DNA of 8,396 bases, taken from contig JAZNBQ010000017.1 in NCBI GenBank assembly GCA_045587065.1, forward strand, positions 1 to 8,396, in the 5' to 3' direction. Under the pieces are notes generated by a model. It ran no database searches, was not told the origin of the DNA, and saw only the letters and a list, made by a program, of their open reading frames with translations. Made by a program: the position numbers and the translations under genes. Origin of the DNA: SFWF01 sp045587065. Its GTDB lineage: Bacteria; Bacillota; Clostridia; Oscillospirales; Acutalibacteraceae. Every line of letters starts with the position of its first letter. The first letter of the stretch is position 1. Shown piece by piece: positions 1-6,163 of this stretch.

Positions 1-440
1 ATGAGACGAGGTAAAACCCAATATTCTCAAAAGGGCAATTCCCCGTATTCTCCTTTTCTCTCATAGTAACTCGACTTTTTCCCTCATCTCTGCCCGTACC
101 TTTTTCTTTTTCGCTCTATCCTTTTTTCTCTCATTTTCTCAGAGTCAGGGCAGAGTGCTCTGGCAGTATGAGAACTAATTGGGAATTGCGAGATTTTCTC
201 TTTTTCTCCTTGTTTTTCTTCGTTCACGGTTGACAGTGCACTAGCAAATCTCAATGCACTAACACCCTGAAAAGTCCTGAAATAAGGGGAAATAAAAGGG
301 TTTTGAAATAAAAAGAAATAGGTTGAAAGAATAGGAAGTACCCAGAGCATTACGAAGTGTTATCTGGGTTATCTCTGTTATTCTCACGAAGTGGAAAAAA
401 CAGAAAGACTGAGGTATAGCAAGGTAAAAATAAGTATAAG
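1..440. other. Gene-free, pyrimidine-biased region
   Basis: I see no gene here that I can support. From about 40 to 220 the plus strand is dominated by C and T runs such as ttttctc and tttttctt, so any leftward transcript would be purine-rich. Short ORFs exist on the minus strand (350-84 and 453-259), but they are low-complexity, Phe/Ser- or Lys/Arg/Glu-rich, and lack a convincing ribosome site. Small structures are visible: an inverted repeat ACCCAGA/TCTGGGT at 340-346 and 363-369, and the direct repeat ACGAAGTG at 352-359 and 386-393. A minus-strand reading frame starting at 64 runs off the left edge and could be the start of a gene outside the window, but only about 20 codons are visible. 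Confidence 0.5.
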
Positions 441-441
441 A

Positions 442-502
442 AAACGACCTCATGTAACACGGAATTGTGTGTTACACAAGGTCGTTTGATTCTTATTTTT
501 TC
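442..502. terminator. Bidirectional hairpin terminator
   Basis: A long hairpin is formed by 442-450 with 479-487 (9 bp, AAACGACCT/AGGTCGTTT), a 2x2 internal loop, then 453-460 with 469-476 (8 bp, TGTAACAC/GTGTTACA), with an 8-base loop. The plus strand continues with the T-rich stretch 488-502 and the minus strand with a looser T-rich stretch. The only nearby gene reading toward it is the leftward GMP synthase, which ends at 582, so it most likely terminates that operon. It would also block rightward transcription from the left. Confidence 0.75.
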
Positions 503-581
503 TTGGGTTCTCTCAGGATATCAATTTTTACCCTTTTGGAAGAAATTGAGGATGAGAGGGGTTACCCTGAAATAATTGAAA

Positions 582-1583
582 TTATTCCCACTCGATAGTG
601 CCGATAGGCTTTGGTGTGAGGTCGAGAAGGACACGGTTGATGCCTTCAACCTCGTGGGTTATTCTATAGGTTATTTTATGAAGAATCTCATAAGGGATTT
701 CTTCGATGGTTGCAGTCATGGCGTCTTTGGTGTTTACTGCGCGGATGATTGCAGGCCAGCCTTCGTATCTGCTTTCATCCTTTACGCCAACGCTTTTAAC
801 GTCAGGAACGGCAATGAAGTATTGCCAAACTTTTTCTGCAAGGCCTGTTTTATCAAACTCTTCTCTTAAAATAGCGTCTGCCTCGCGAAGAGCGTGAAGT
901 CTGTCACGAGTGATGGCGCCAAGACAACGAACACCAAGGCCGGGGCCCGGGAATGGCTGACGGTAAACCATAGCGTGTGGAAGACCTAAAGCCTCGCCAA
1001 CTACACGAACTTCATCCTTGAAGAGAAGCTTAATAGGCTCAACAAGCTCAAAGTTAAGGTCTTCAGGAAGTCCGCCAACGTTGTGGTGGGATTTTACAGC
1101 CTTTTTGCCTTCTGCTGCTTTAATGCTTTCTAAAATATCAGGGTAAATAGTACCTTGTGCTAAGAAAGAAACACCTTCAAGTTTTCTTGCCTCGTCGGCA
1201 AAAACTTCGATAAATTCTTTACCGATAATCTTTCTCTTCTTTTCAGGCTCTGAAACGCCTGCAAGTAAATCAAGAAAACGGTCGGTGGCGTCAACGTATA
1301 CAAGGTTAGCGTCAAGCTCGCCTTGGAACATATCAATAACGGCTTCGCTTTCGCCCTTTCTCATAAGGCCGTGGTTAACGTGAACGCAAACGAGCTGTTT
1401 GCCGATAGCCTTTATAAGAAGCGCAGCAACAACAGAGGAGTCAACTCCGCCGGAAAGGGCTAAAAGAACCTTTTTGTCCCCTACCTGTTTGCGAACTGCA
1501 TCAACCTGCTCTGCGATAAATTTGTCTGCAAGAGCTTTGGTTGTAATGCGCTCCATAGATTCAGGTCTTTTGTTAGAATCCAT
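582..1583 (-). CDS. guaA: GMP synthase, ATP-pyrophosphatase subunit (no glutaminase domain)
   Basis: The 333-aa protein aminates XMP to GMP with ATP in the last step of guanine nucleotide synthesis in the cytosol. It contains the N-type ATP-pyrophosphatase P-loop SGGVDSS (residues 44-50), QGTIYPD (143-149), KSHHNVGGLPE (164-174), RQPFPGPGLGVR (208-219), and the dimerisation domain ending in KPIGTIEWE like full-length GuaA. What is missing is the whole N-terminal glutamine amidotransferase domain of about 190 residues found in ordinary bacterial GuaA (about 510-525 aa). The length is that of the archaeal split subunit GuaAb. The start is well supported by AAGGAGG at 1599-1593, which overlaps the stop codon of the upstream gene, so the two are one operon with a 14-bp gap. 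The ammonia donor must be a separate glutaminase elsewhere, or free ammonia. No frameshift remnant of a glutaminase is visible upstream. Confidence 0.93.
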   Translation of the reverse strand: MDSNKRPESMERITTKALADKFIAEQVDAVRKQVGDKKVLLALSGGVDSSVVAALLIKAIGKQLVCVHVNHGLMRKGESEAVIDMFQGELDANLVYVDATDRFLDLLAGVSEPEKKRKIIGKEFIEVFADEARKLEGVSFLAQGTIYPDILESIKAAEGKKAVKSHHNVGGLPEDLNFELVEPIKLLFKDEVRVVGEALGLPHAMVYRQPFPGPGLGVRCLGAITRDRLHALREADAILREEFDKTGLAEKVWQYFIAVPDVKSVGVKDESRYEGWPAIIRAVNTKDAMTATIEEIPYEILHKITYRITHEVEGINRVLLDLTPKPIGTIEWE

Positions 1584-1597
1584 TTTAAAAATCCTCC

Positions 1598-2800
1598 TTA
1601 GTTAGTGTAGTTATCGAAGTAACCCTGAACAAGAACTACAGGAGTACCTTTGTCACCGGAACCGCTTGTTAAATCGCAAAGAGAACCAATAAGGTCTGTA
1701 AGCTGACGAGGGGTTGTGCCCTGAGCTGCCATATTGCCTACAAGACTGCTTCCGTCCTTTGCTTTAATGCTATCGGAAATAGCCTTCTTAAGCTCGTCGC
1801 CTGACAAGTTTTTGAAATCGTTATCTGCTAAATATTTAAGTTTTAATTCGTTAGGAGTACCAATAAGTCCATCGGTAAAAGCAGGAGAAACAACAGGGTC
1901 TGCAAGTTCCCAGATTTTGCCCTGTGGGTCTTTAAATGCGCCGTCTCCGTAAACCATAACCTCTACGTTTTTACCGGTTGCATCTTTAATTCTCTTTTGA
2001 ATGTCTAAAACTAAATCTTTACACTCTCTTGGGAAAAGCTTGATAGTGTCTTCGGTAGATTTGTTTGAACCTAAAAGACCGTACTTTTCGTTACAGCCGC
2101 TGCCGTTTACAGGAGCGTTTAATATTTCATCAAGACCTACAACTGTTTTAGCGCCTGCATTTTTGAGAAGACGCTTGGTGCGTGCACGTGTGTGAATGTC
2201 ACAGTTCAGAACGGTGTCGGTATAATCGAGAATTGCCTTTGCCTGATTTGCAAAGATAATTTCAACCTCGCAGCCACATTCTTTAATAAGGTTTTCATAA
2301 TAAGCAACGTAATCAACTCCTGTGAATTTAAGAGGATGTACGCCGAAAACCTCACGATAACGCTCAAGCGATAAAACGTCGGAATGTGGGTTAATGCCTG
2401 CTTCGTCAATCTTGTCCCAATCAGCTAGTTCATTACCAACCTCGTCAGATGGGTAGCTAAGCATTAATACTATCTTTTTAGCACCTTTTGCAATACCGCG
2501 AAGGCAAATTGCAAAGCGATTGCGAGAAAGAATTGGGAAAATAACACCAATAGTGCCGCCGCCAAGTTTTGCTTTTACGTCTGCGGCAATATCGTCAGTT
2601 GTTGCATAGTTTCCTTGCGCACGGGCAACGATAGATTCGGTAAGAGAAATAACGTCTTTATCTCTAAGTTCAAACCCCTCGCACTCTGCTGCTTCTAAAA
2701 CGCTATCAGAAACGATTTTTGCCAAATCGTCGCCCTGTCTGATAATAGGGCATCTGATACCACGAGAAACTGTGCCTACTCTACGTTCTTTTAAAGCCAT
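1598..2800 (-). CDS. CofE-like F420-0:gamma-glutamyl ligase family protein
   Basis: The 400-aa protein belongs to the coenzyme F420-0:L-glutamate ligase (CofE/F420_ligase) family by its N-terminal part. The segment IRCPIIRQGDDLAKIV (residues 15-30) followed by LRDKDVISLTESIVARAQG (45-63) matches the CofE opening, where the enzyme binds GTP and metal. A later YGDGAFKDPQGKIWELADPV (284-303) recalls the second conserved CofE block. It is much longer than archaeal CofE (about 250 aa), with an inserted middle region and a C-terminal extension, so the true substrate may not be F420. No signal peptide or membrane segment is seen. It is the first gene of the operon with the GMP synthase. The ribosome site GAAGGGA (2818-2812) is 11 bases from the ATG, a longer spacing than usual. 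The family call is fairly sure; the reaction is unknown. Confidence 0.8.
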   Translation of the reverse strand: MALKERRVGTVSRGIRCPIIRQGDDLAKIVSDSVLEAAECEGFELRDKDVISLTESIVARAQGNYATTDDIAADVKAKLGGGTIGVIFPILSRNRFAICLRGIAKGAKKIVLMLSYPSDEVGNELADWDKIDEAGINPHSDVLSLERYREVFGVHPLKFTGVDYVAYYENLIKECGCEVEIIFANQAKAILDYTDTVLNCDIHTRARTKRLLKNAGAKTVVGLDEILNAPVNGSGCNEKYGLLGSNKSTEDTIKLFPRECKDLVLDIQKRIKDATGKNVEVMVYGDGAFKDPQGKIWELADPVVSPAFTDGLIGTPNELKLKYLADNDFKNLSGDELKKAISDSIKAKDGSSLVGNMAAQGTTPRQLTDLIGSLCDLTSGSGDKGTPVVLVQGYFDNYTN

Positions 2801-2871
2801 TGTTTTGTCGGTCCCTTCATAAATAGAATGTCGTCAAATAACTCGCAACTCTCTCAAAAAAGTTACATTAT

Positions 2872-2900
2872 ATTATAACAAGAACTTATCGCTTTTTCAA
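2872..2900 (-). promoter_or_regulatory. Promoter of the leftward cofE-like/guaA operon
   Basis: Read on the minus strand, TTGAAA (2900-2895) is followed by a 17-bp spacer and a perfect TATAAT (2877-2872), a vegetative sigma-type promoter. Transcription would start near 2865, giving a leader of about 65 bases. That leader is too short for a purine riboswitch, and I see no such fold in it. Confidence 0.75.
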
Positions 2901-2976
2901 TAGTTTATATTATATATTTTGAAAAAATTTTTGGTTTTATACTGCAGAGAAAAATTCTTGTTTTTGTAAATAAATG

Positions 2977-3006
2977 TTGACAAAAATCAAAGAACAAACC
3001 TATAAT
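2977..3006 (+). promoter_or_regulatory. Promoter of the XRE-GlmM operon
   Basis: A perfect TTGACA (2977-2982) and perfect TATAAT (3001-3006) are separated by 18 bp. Transcription should start near 3012, leaving a leader of about 135 bases before the chosen start at 3147. The leader contains the palindrome at 3040-3054. This promoter is divergent from that at 2872-2900, with about 75 bp between the two -35 boxes. Confidence 0.8.
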
Positions 3007-3039
3007 AATCAAAAACAAGGGGTAAGTTTTACTAATTTA

Positions 3040-3054
3040 GCAACCAGTGGTTGC
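3040..3054. promoter_or_regulatory. Perfect palindrome, candidate operator
   Basis: GCAACCAGTGGTTGC is a perfect 7+1+7 inverted repeat lying about 30-40 bases downstream of the predicted transcription start. Its size and symmetry suit a dimeric helix-turn-helix repressor, and the first gene of the operon begins with an XRE DNA-binding domain, so autoregulation is the simplest idea. As RNA it would make only a short stem with a tight loop and no U-tract, so an operator is more likely than a terminator. The binding role is inferred, not shown. Confidence 0.4.
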
Positions 3055-3134
3055 AACAAATTCAATGTTTAGTTGATAGACTTTGTTTTACAGGTTTTAT
3101 ATAATTAATGAAAAGGCATAATAATTATAAGAAA

Positions 3135-3142
3135 AAAGGTGA
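3135..3142 (+). promoter_or_regulatory. Ribosome binding site that sets the XRE-GlmM start
   Basis: AAAGGTGA lies four bases before the ATG at 3147 and supports that start. The in-frame ATG at 3108, 13 codons upstream, has only AT-rich sequence in front of it. Starting at 3147 also makes the protein begin right at the canonical N-terminus of an XRE domain (MTIGEKLSKLR). Confidence 0.7.
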
Positions 3143-3146
3143 TTTT

Positions 3147-4769
3147 ATGACAATAGGAGAAAAACTTTCAAAGCTCAGAATTGCGGCAAATATGTCTCAA
3201 GAGGCTTTGGCAGAAAAAATTTCTGTTTCCAGACAATCTGTTTCCAAGTGGGAAATGAATCAAGCACAACCGCAAATTGACAAAATAGGTCAACTTTGTG
3301 ATCTTTTCAATATAACTGCCGACCAACTTTTAAAGGGAGATATTGAAATTCACACTAAACCAAGCACAAAGGAAAGAGTTAACAAGTATTTTGGTACAGA
3401 CGGCTTCAGAGGAGAGGCAAACGTTAACCTTACCTCTATGCAGGCTTACAGGGTAGGAAGATTTTTAGGTTGGTATTATTCTTCTTCTCTTTCAGGTTGC
3501 ACAAAAACAGGCTATCGACCTCGTATTGTTGTTGGCAAGGACACTCGCCGTTCCAGCTATATGCTTGAATATTCAATTGTTGCAGGTATTACTGCTTCCG
3601 GTGCAGATGCTTATATGCTTCACGTTACCACAACACCAAGCGTTTCCTACGTTACACGACAGGACGATTTTGACTGCGGTATTATGATTACTGCTTCTCA
3701 CAACCCTTTCTATGATAACGGCATTAAGGTTATTAACCGATATGGTGAAAAACTTGATGATAAAACTACCTCTTTAATTGAGGCTTATATTGACGGAGAC
3801 CTTAACTATCTAGGCGTTACAGGACAGGATTTGCCTCTTGCTCAAAAAGAAAAAATAGGTTGCATTATCGACTACGTTTCAGGAAGAAACCGCTATCTCG
3901 GTTATCTTATTTCTATTGCTTCCAATTCTTATAAGAATCTTAAAATCGGTCTTGACTGTGCCAACGGCGCATCATGGATGTTGGCTAAATCCTTGTTCGG
4001 AGCTTTAGGCGCTCAAACAGTTGTCATTGGGGCAGAGCCTGACGGTCTCAATGTTAATAATGGTTGCGGCTCAACTCATATCGAGAATCTTTGCAAAATG
4101 GTTAAAGAGCAACACCTTGATTTAGGCTTTGCTTTTGACGGAGACTGCGACAGATGTCTTGCCGTTGACGAAAACGGAGAGGTTGTAGACGGCGACGCTA
4201 TTATGTATATATTAGGTAAACGCTTAAAAGACAGGGGTATGTTAAATGGAAACACCGTTGTTGCAACAGTTATGTCAAACAGCGGATTTTTCAAAAGCCT
4301 TGAGGAAATCGGAATTAAGTGTGAGCAGACTAAGGTTGGTGACCGCTTTGTATACGAGTGTATGCAGGAGAAAGACTATAGCATAGGCGGAGAGCAGTCA
4401 GGTCACGTAATTCTTAAGAAATACGCTACCACCGGTGACGGACTTCTTACCGCAATTATGATTGCAGAAGAAATTTGTGACAGAAAATCAACCCTTTCTC
4501 AACTTAAAGAGGGGCTTATGGTTTACCCTCAGTACACCAAAAATATTCGCGTTAAAGATAAACCTGCGGTATTTGCAGACAAAAACGTTTTAGATGAAAA
4601 AGACAGAATTGAAAAACTTATTGACGGCAAGGGCAGAGTTCTTCTCCGTCAAAGCGGAACTGAGCCTGTTATTCGAGTTATGATAGAAAGCGAAACCGAA
4701 GAAATGTGCGTAGAGTATGCAAACGCAATAGCTAACAAGATTATTGAGGGAGGCCACAGCGTTGAATAA
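3147..4769 (+). CDS. glmM: XRE-type HTH domain fused to phosphoglucosamine mutase
   Basis: The 540-aa protein has two parts. Residues 1-65 form an XRE/Cro-type helix-turn-helix, with MSQEALAEKISVSRQSVSKW around residues 16-35. Residues from about 78 are a complete phosphohexomutase of the GlmM type, which converts glucosamine-6-P to glucosamine-1-P for cell-wall precursors. Its signatures are all there: KYFGTDGFRGEA (80-91), the phosphoserine loop ITASHNP with catalytic Ser184, the metal loop DGDCDR (331-336, where Gly or Ala is more usual at the Cys position), the sugar loop GEQSGH (415-420), and the phosphate-binding RQSGTEPVIRVM (501-512). Ordinary GlmM is about 450 aa and starts at the FGTDG block, so the N-terminal domain is an addition joined by a short linker. 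The reading frame is continuous. The next gene overlaps its end, forming an operon for GlcNAc-1-P synthesis. Whether the HTH binds DNA and senses sugar phosphate is inference. Confidence 0.9.
   Translation: MTIGEKLSKLRIAANMSQEALAEKISVSRQSVSKWEMNQAQPQIDKIGQLCDLFNITADQLLKGDIEIHTKPSTKERVNKYFGTDGFRGEANVNLTSMQAYRVGRFLGWYYSSSLSGCTKTGYRPRIVVGKDTRRSSYMLEYSIVAGITASGADAYMLHVTTTPSVSYVTRQDDFDCGIMITASHNPFYDNGIKVINRYGEKLDDKTTSLIEAYIDGDLNYLGVTGQDLPLAQKEKIGCIIDYVSGRNRYLGYLISIASNSYKNLKIGLDCANGASWMLAKSLFGALGAQTVVIGAEPDGLNVNNGCGSTHIENLCKMVKEQHLDLGFAFDGDCDRCLAVDENGEVVDGDAIMYILGKRLKDRGMLNGNTVVATVMSNSGFFKSLEEIGIKCEQTKVGDRFVYECMQEKDYSIGGEQSGHVILKKYATTGDGLLTAIMIAEEICDRKSTLSQLKEGLMVYPQYTKNIRVKDKPAVFADKNVLDEKDRIEKLIDGKGRVLLRQSGTEPVIRVMIESETEEMCVEYANAIANKIIEGGHSVE
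4748..4753 (+). promoter_or_regulatory. Ribosome binding site for a TTG start
   Basis: GGGAGG lies inside the last codons of the mutase gene, eight bases before TTG at 4762. This favours 4762 over the in-frame TTG at 4744, which has no such site. The start overlaps the mutase stop codon region by 8 bp, so translation is probably coupled. Confidence 0.65.
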
Positions 4770-5424
4770 ACTAGTAAAAACCAAGGATTTGTTCCATTGT
4801 CAAACACCTTATCTTAAGAAACTCTTTGAAAAATATGAGTACCCTTGGGAGATGCTGCCTGAGATTAAAAATTATATAAAAGAGCTTATAGCCGGCGGAC
4901 TTGAGGGATTCACCGAAATTGCTCAGGGTGTTTTTGTTGGAAAGGATGTAAAAATTGCGTCTACCGTTACAATAGAAGCCCCCACAATAATCGGTGACGG
5001 ATGTGAGTTAAGACCGGGTGCATATATCAGAGGAAACGTTATAATCGGCAGAAACTGTGTAATCGGAAACTCTACCGAAATTAAGAATTCTGTTATACTT
5101 GATAAAGCGCAGATTCCACATTACAACTACGTGGGAGATTCTGTTTTAGGCAACCATGCTCATATGGGAGCAGGTTCTATCTGTTCCAACCTTAAAGCCG
5201 ACGGCAAAGCAGTTGTCATTAAAGGCGACGAAAATTACGAAACAGGTCTTCGCAAAATCGGTGGAATCTTGGGAGACAACGCCGATATTGGTTGTGGGTG
5301 TGTTCTGAATCCGGGTACAGTTATCGGAAAAAGAACTTCAGTTTACCCACTTAATTCCCTTCGAGGCGTTTTCCCTGCAGACAGTATTGTTAAAAGCATT
5401 GATAACGTTGTGGAAAGACGATAA
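4762..5424 (+). CDS. Left-handed beta-helix acetyltransferase, GlmU C-terminal half
   Basis: The 220-aa protein has a short helical N-terminus (about 1-50) and then hexapeptide repeats (IIGDGC, VIIGRN, VIGNST and similar) that form a left-handed beta-helix. It resembles the acetyltransferase domain of GlmU, which acetylates glucosamine-1-P with acetyl-CoA. By motif alignment from memory, the GlmU residues Arg333, Lys351, His363 and Tyr366 correspond to Arg84 (in LRPGA), Lys108, His120 and Tyr123 (in PHYNYVGD), and the NIGAGT block to MGAGSICSN. The uridylyltransferase half of GlmU (about 230 residues with an LxxGxGTRM motif) is absent. It overlaps the phosphoglucosamine mutase gene, whose product would be its substrate, which strengthens a GlcN-1-P N-acetyltransferase role. 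Databases may call such proteins UDP-GlcNAc pyrophosphorylase, which this sequence alone does not support. Confidence 0.82.
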   Translation: MNKLVKTKDLFHCQTPYLKKLFEKYEYPWEMLPEIKNYIKELIAGGLEGFTEIAQGVFVGKDVKIASTVTIEAPTIIGDGCELRPGAYIRGNVIIGRNCVIGNSTEIKNSVILDKAQIPHYNYVGDSVLGNHAHMGAGSICSNLKADGKAVVIKGDENYETGLRKIGGILGDNADIGCGCVLNPGTVIGKRTSVYPLNSLRGVFPADSIVKSIDNVVERR

Positions 5425-5528
5425 GCAAAAGCAAAGAGAGGCAAGTTTTCAAATAAGACATTGTCGCACGGTGATTACTTTAAAAAATCAAGGAAGAAAT
5501 TGCCGTTATGCTTTTGTCATATCCTTAA

Positions 5529-5566
5529 AAATAGAGTTATCTCGTTTTTTCGGGATAACTCTATTT
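5529..5566 (+). terminator. Hairpin after the mutase/acetyltransferase operon
   Basis: AAATAGAGTTATC (5529-5541) pairs perfectly with GATAACTCTATTT (5554-5566) and extends inward by three more pairs (one G-T), leaving a loop of six T. It sits about 105 bases after the acetyltransferase stop codon and just before a new promoter. The downstream T-tract is weak (TTTGCATAT), so termination may be inefficient or need a factor. Confidence 0.6.
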
Positions 5567-5577
5567 GCATATATAAC

Positions 5578-5606
5578 TTGAAAATCCTGATGGAAAATGT
5601 TATACT
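5578..5606 (+). promoter_or_regulatory. Orphan rightward promoter
   Basis: TTGAAA (5578-5583), a 17-bp spacer and TATACT (5601-5606) make a good vegetative promoter. Transcription would start near 5612. No well-supported gene follows at once; the next certain start codon is 550 bases away at 6164. It could drive a small RNA, the doubtful ORF at 5667, or a long leader to the protease gene. Confidence 0.6.
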
Positions 5607-5666
5607 AAACACAGGAAAAACTTATTGTTATGCGGAATGCTGGGCGTGTAAAATGATTGCCACAGG

Positions 5667-6011
5667 TTGAAGAAAAGCCTTCCAAAAAGGAAGAGATGGT
5701 CAAAAAAACAAGCTATATGTTGTAAGTTGTTAAAACCTATATTACGGGGAAACAGAAAATTTCTGTCGTGGCATAGAGAACGAGCACAGGAAACAATTGA
5801 AAAATATTCAAATTGTAAAAAGGTTGCAGAGTTCCAAAAACTATTGAACACTCTAAAACAAAAAGCACAAAGAAACTTCATGAAAAAAGAAGCTCTACTC
5901 GTCAAATGTCAAAATTATGTAGCGTATCTAAAGGGATTTTTTAAAATAATCGATAGACAAAAACCGTCCTTTGTCTATCGGTTCCTAATCTATTACAATA
6001 ATAAGAATTAA
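5667..6011 (+). CDS. Doubtful small basic ORF
   Basis: A TTG-started frame of 114 codons would encode a very basic, mostly helical protein rich in Lys, Arg and Gln with several Cys. It has no signal peptide, and no family I recognise. Against it: there is no clear ribosome site in front of the TTG, its end runs through the hairpin at 5951-5980, and codon choice is not distinctive. In its favour: it is the longest open frame after the orphan promoter at 5578-5606. It could be a real small protein, the decayed tail of a gene, or chance within a small-RNA locus. Confidence 0.22.
   Translation: MKKSLPKRKRWSKKQAICCKLLKPILRGNRKFLSWHRERAQETIEKYSNCKKVAEFQKLLNTLKQKAQRNFMKKEALLVKCQNYVAYLKGFFKIIDRQKPSFVYRFLIYYNNKN
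5951..5980. terminator. Perfect 11-bp hairpin
   Basis: CGATAGACAAA (5951-5961) pairs perfectly with TTTGTCTATCG (5970-5980) around an 8-base loop. The plus-strand flank after it is not T-rich, while the minus-strand flank continues ATTATTTTAAAAAA. It may end the transcript from 5578-5606 or act on the minus strand. A DNA-level role as a protein site is also possible. Confidence 0.4.
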
Positions 6012-6019
6012 ATAGGTTT

Positions 6020-6050
6020 AGGTTGCAAAAATAGAAATATTTTGCCACCT
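6020..6050. promoter_or_regulatory. Inverted repeat upstream of the protease gene
   Basis: AGGTTGCAAAA (6020-6030) faces TTTTGCCACCT (6040-6050), giving ten pairs with one mismatch around a 9-base loop. No U-tract follows on the plus strand. Its place about 115 bases before the protease start codon suggests a leader structure or a binding site, but nothing more can be said from the sequence. Confidence 0.3.
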
Positions 6051-6163
6051 ACAAAGCGTTTTGACTTGTTCTATATTCAGAGAACAAAAAAGAGGTGTCT
6101 CCAATGTTTTTTAGATGAAAATTACTCATAGTAAAAAATCACAATATAACAAGGAGAATAATT

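Larger units (their letters stand above)
5607..6163 (+). other. Structured region without a certain gene, possible small RNA
   Basis: This stretch follows a good promoter and holds several inverted repeats: CTTCC/GGAAG around 5678-5692, CAGAAA/TTTCTG around 5754-5766, ACAATTGAA with TTCAAATTGT around 5791-5818, a perfect 11-bp stem at 5951-5980 and an 11-position stem at 6020-6050. I checked by eye for conserved cores of RNase P RNA, SRP RNA and tmRNA and did not recognise any. The region just before 6164 has TTGACT at 6061 but no good -10 box at the right distance, so the protease promoter is not clear. A strong AAGGAG at 6151-6156 precedes the protease. Confidence 0.35.

Noticed and set aside
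1..64. Minus-strand frame MREKENTGNCPFENIG... running off the left edge
   Set aside because: It has only about 20 visible codons, a poorly spaced ribosome site and no recognised family. It may be real, but the window cannot show it.
84..350. 88-codon minus-strand ORF
   Set aside because: Low-complexity composition that follows the pyrimidine skew, no ribosome site and no domain.
2801..2865. Purine riboswitch in front of the operon with GMP synthase
   Set aside because: The leader is only about 65 bases long and shows no conserved riboswitch core or terminator/antiterminator pair.
3108..3146. Upstream ATG adding 13 residues to the XRE-GlmM protein
   Set aside because: No ribosome site, and the extra residues do not belong to the XRE domain; the site at 3135-3142 favours 3147.
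5612..5980. tmRNA, RNase P RNA or SRP RNA
   Set aside because: None of the conserved cores of these RNAs could be found by eye on the plus strand.
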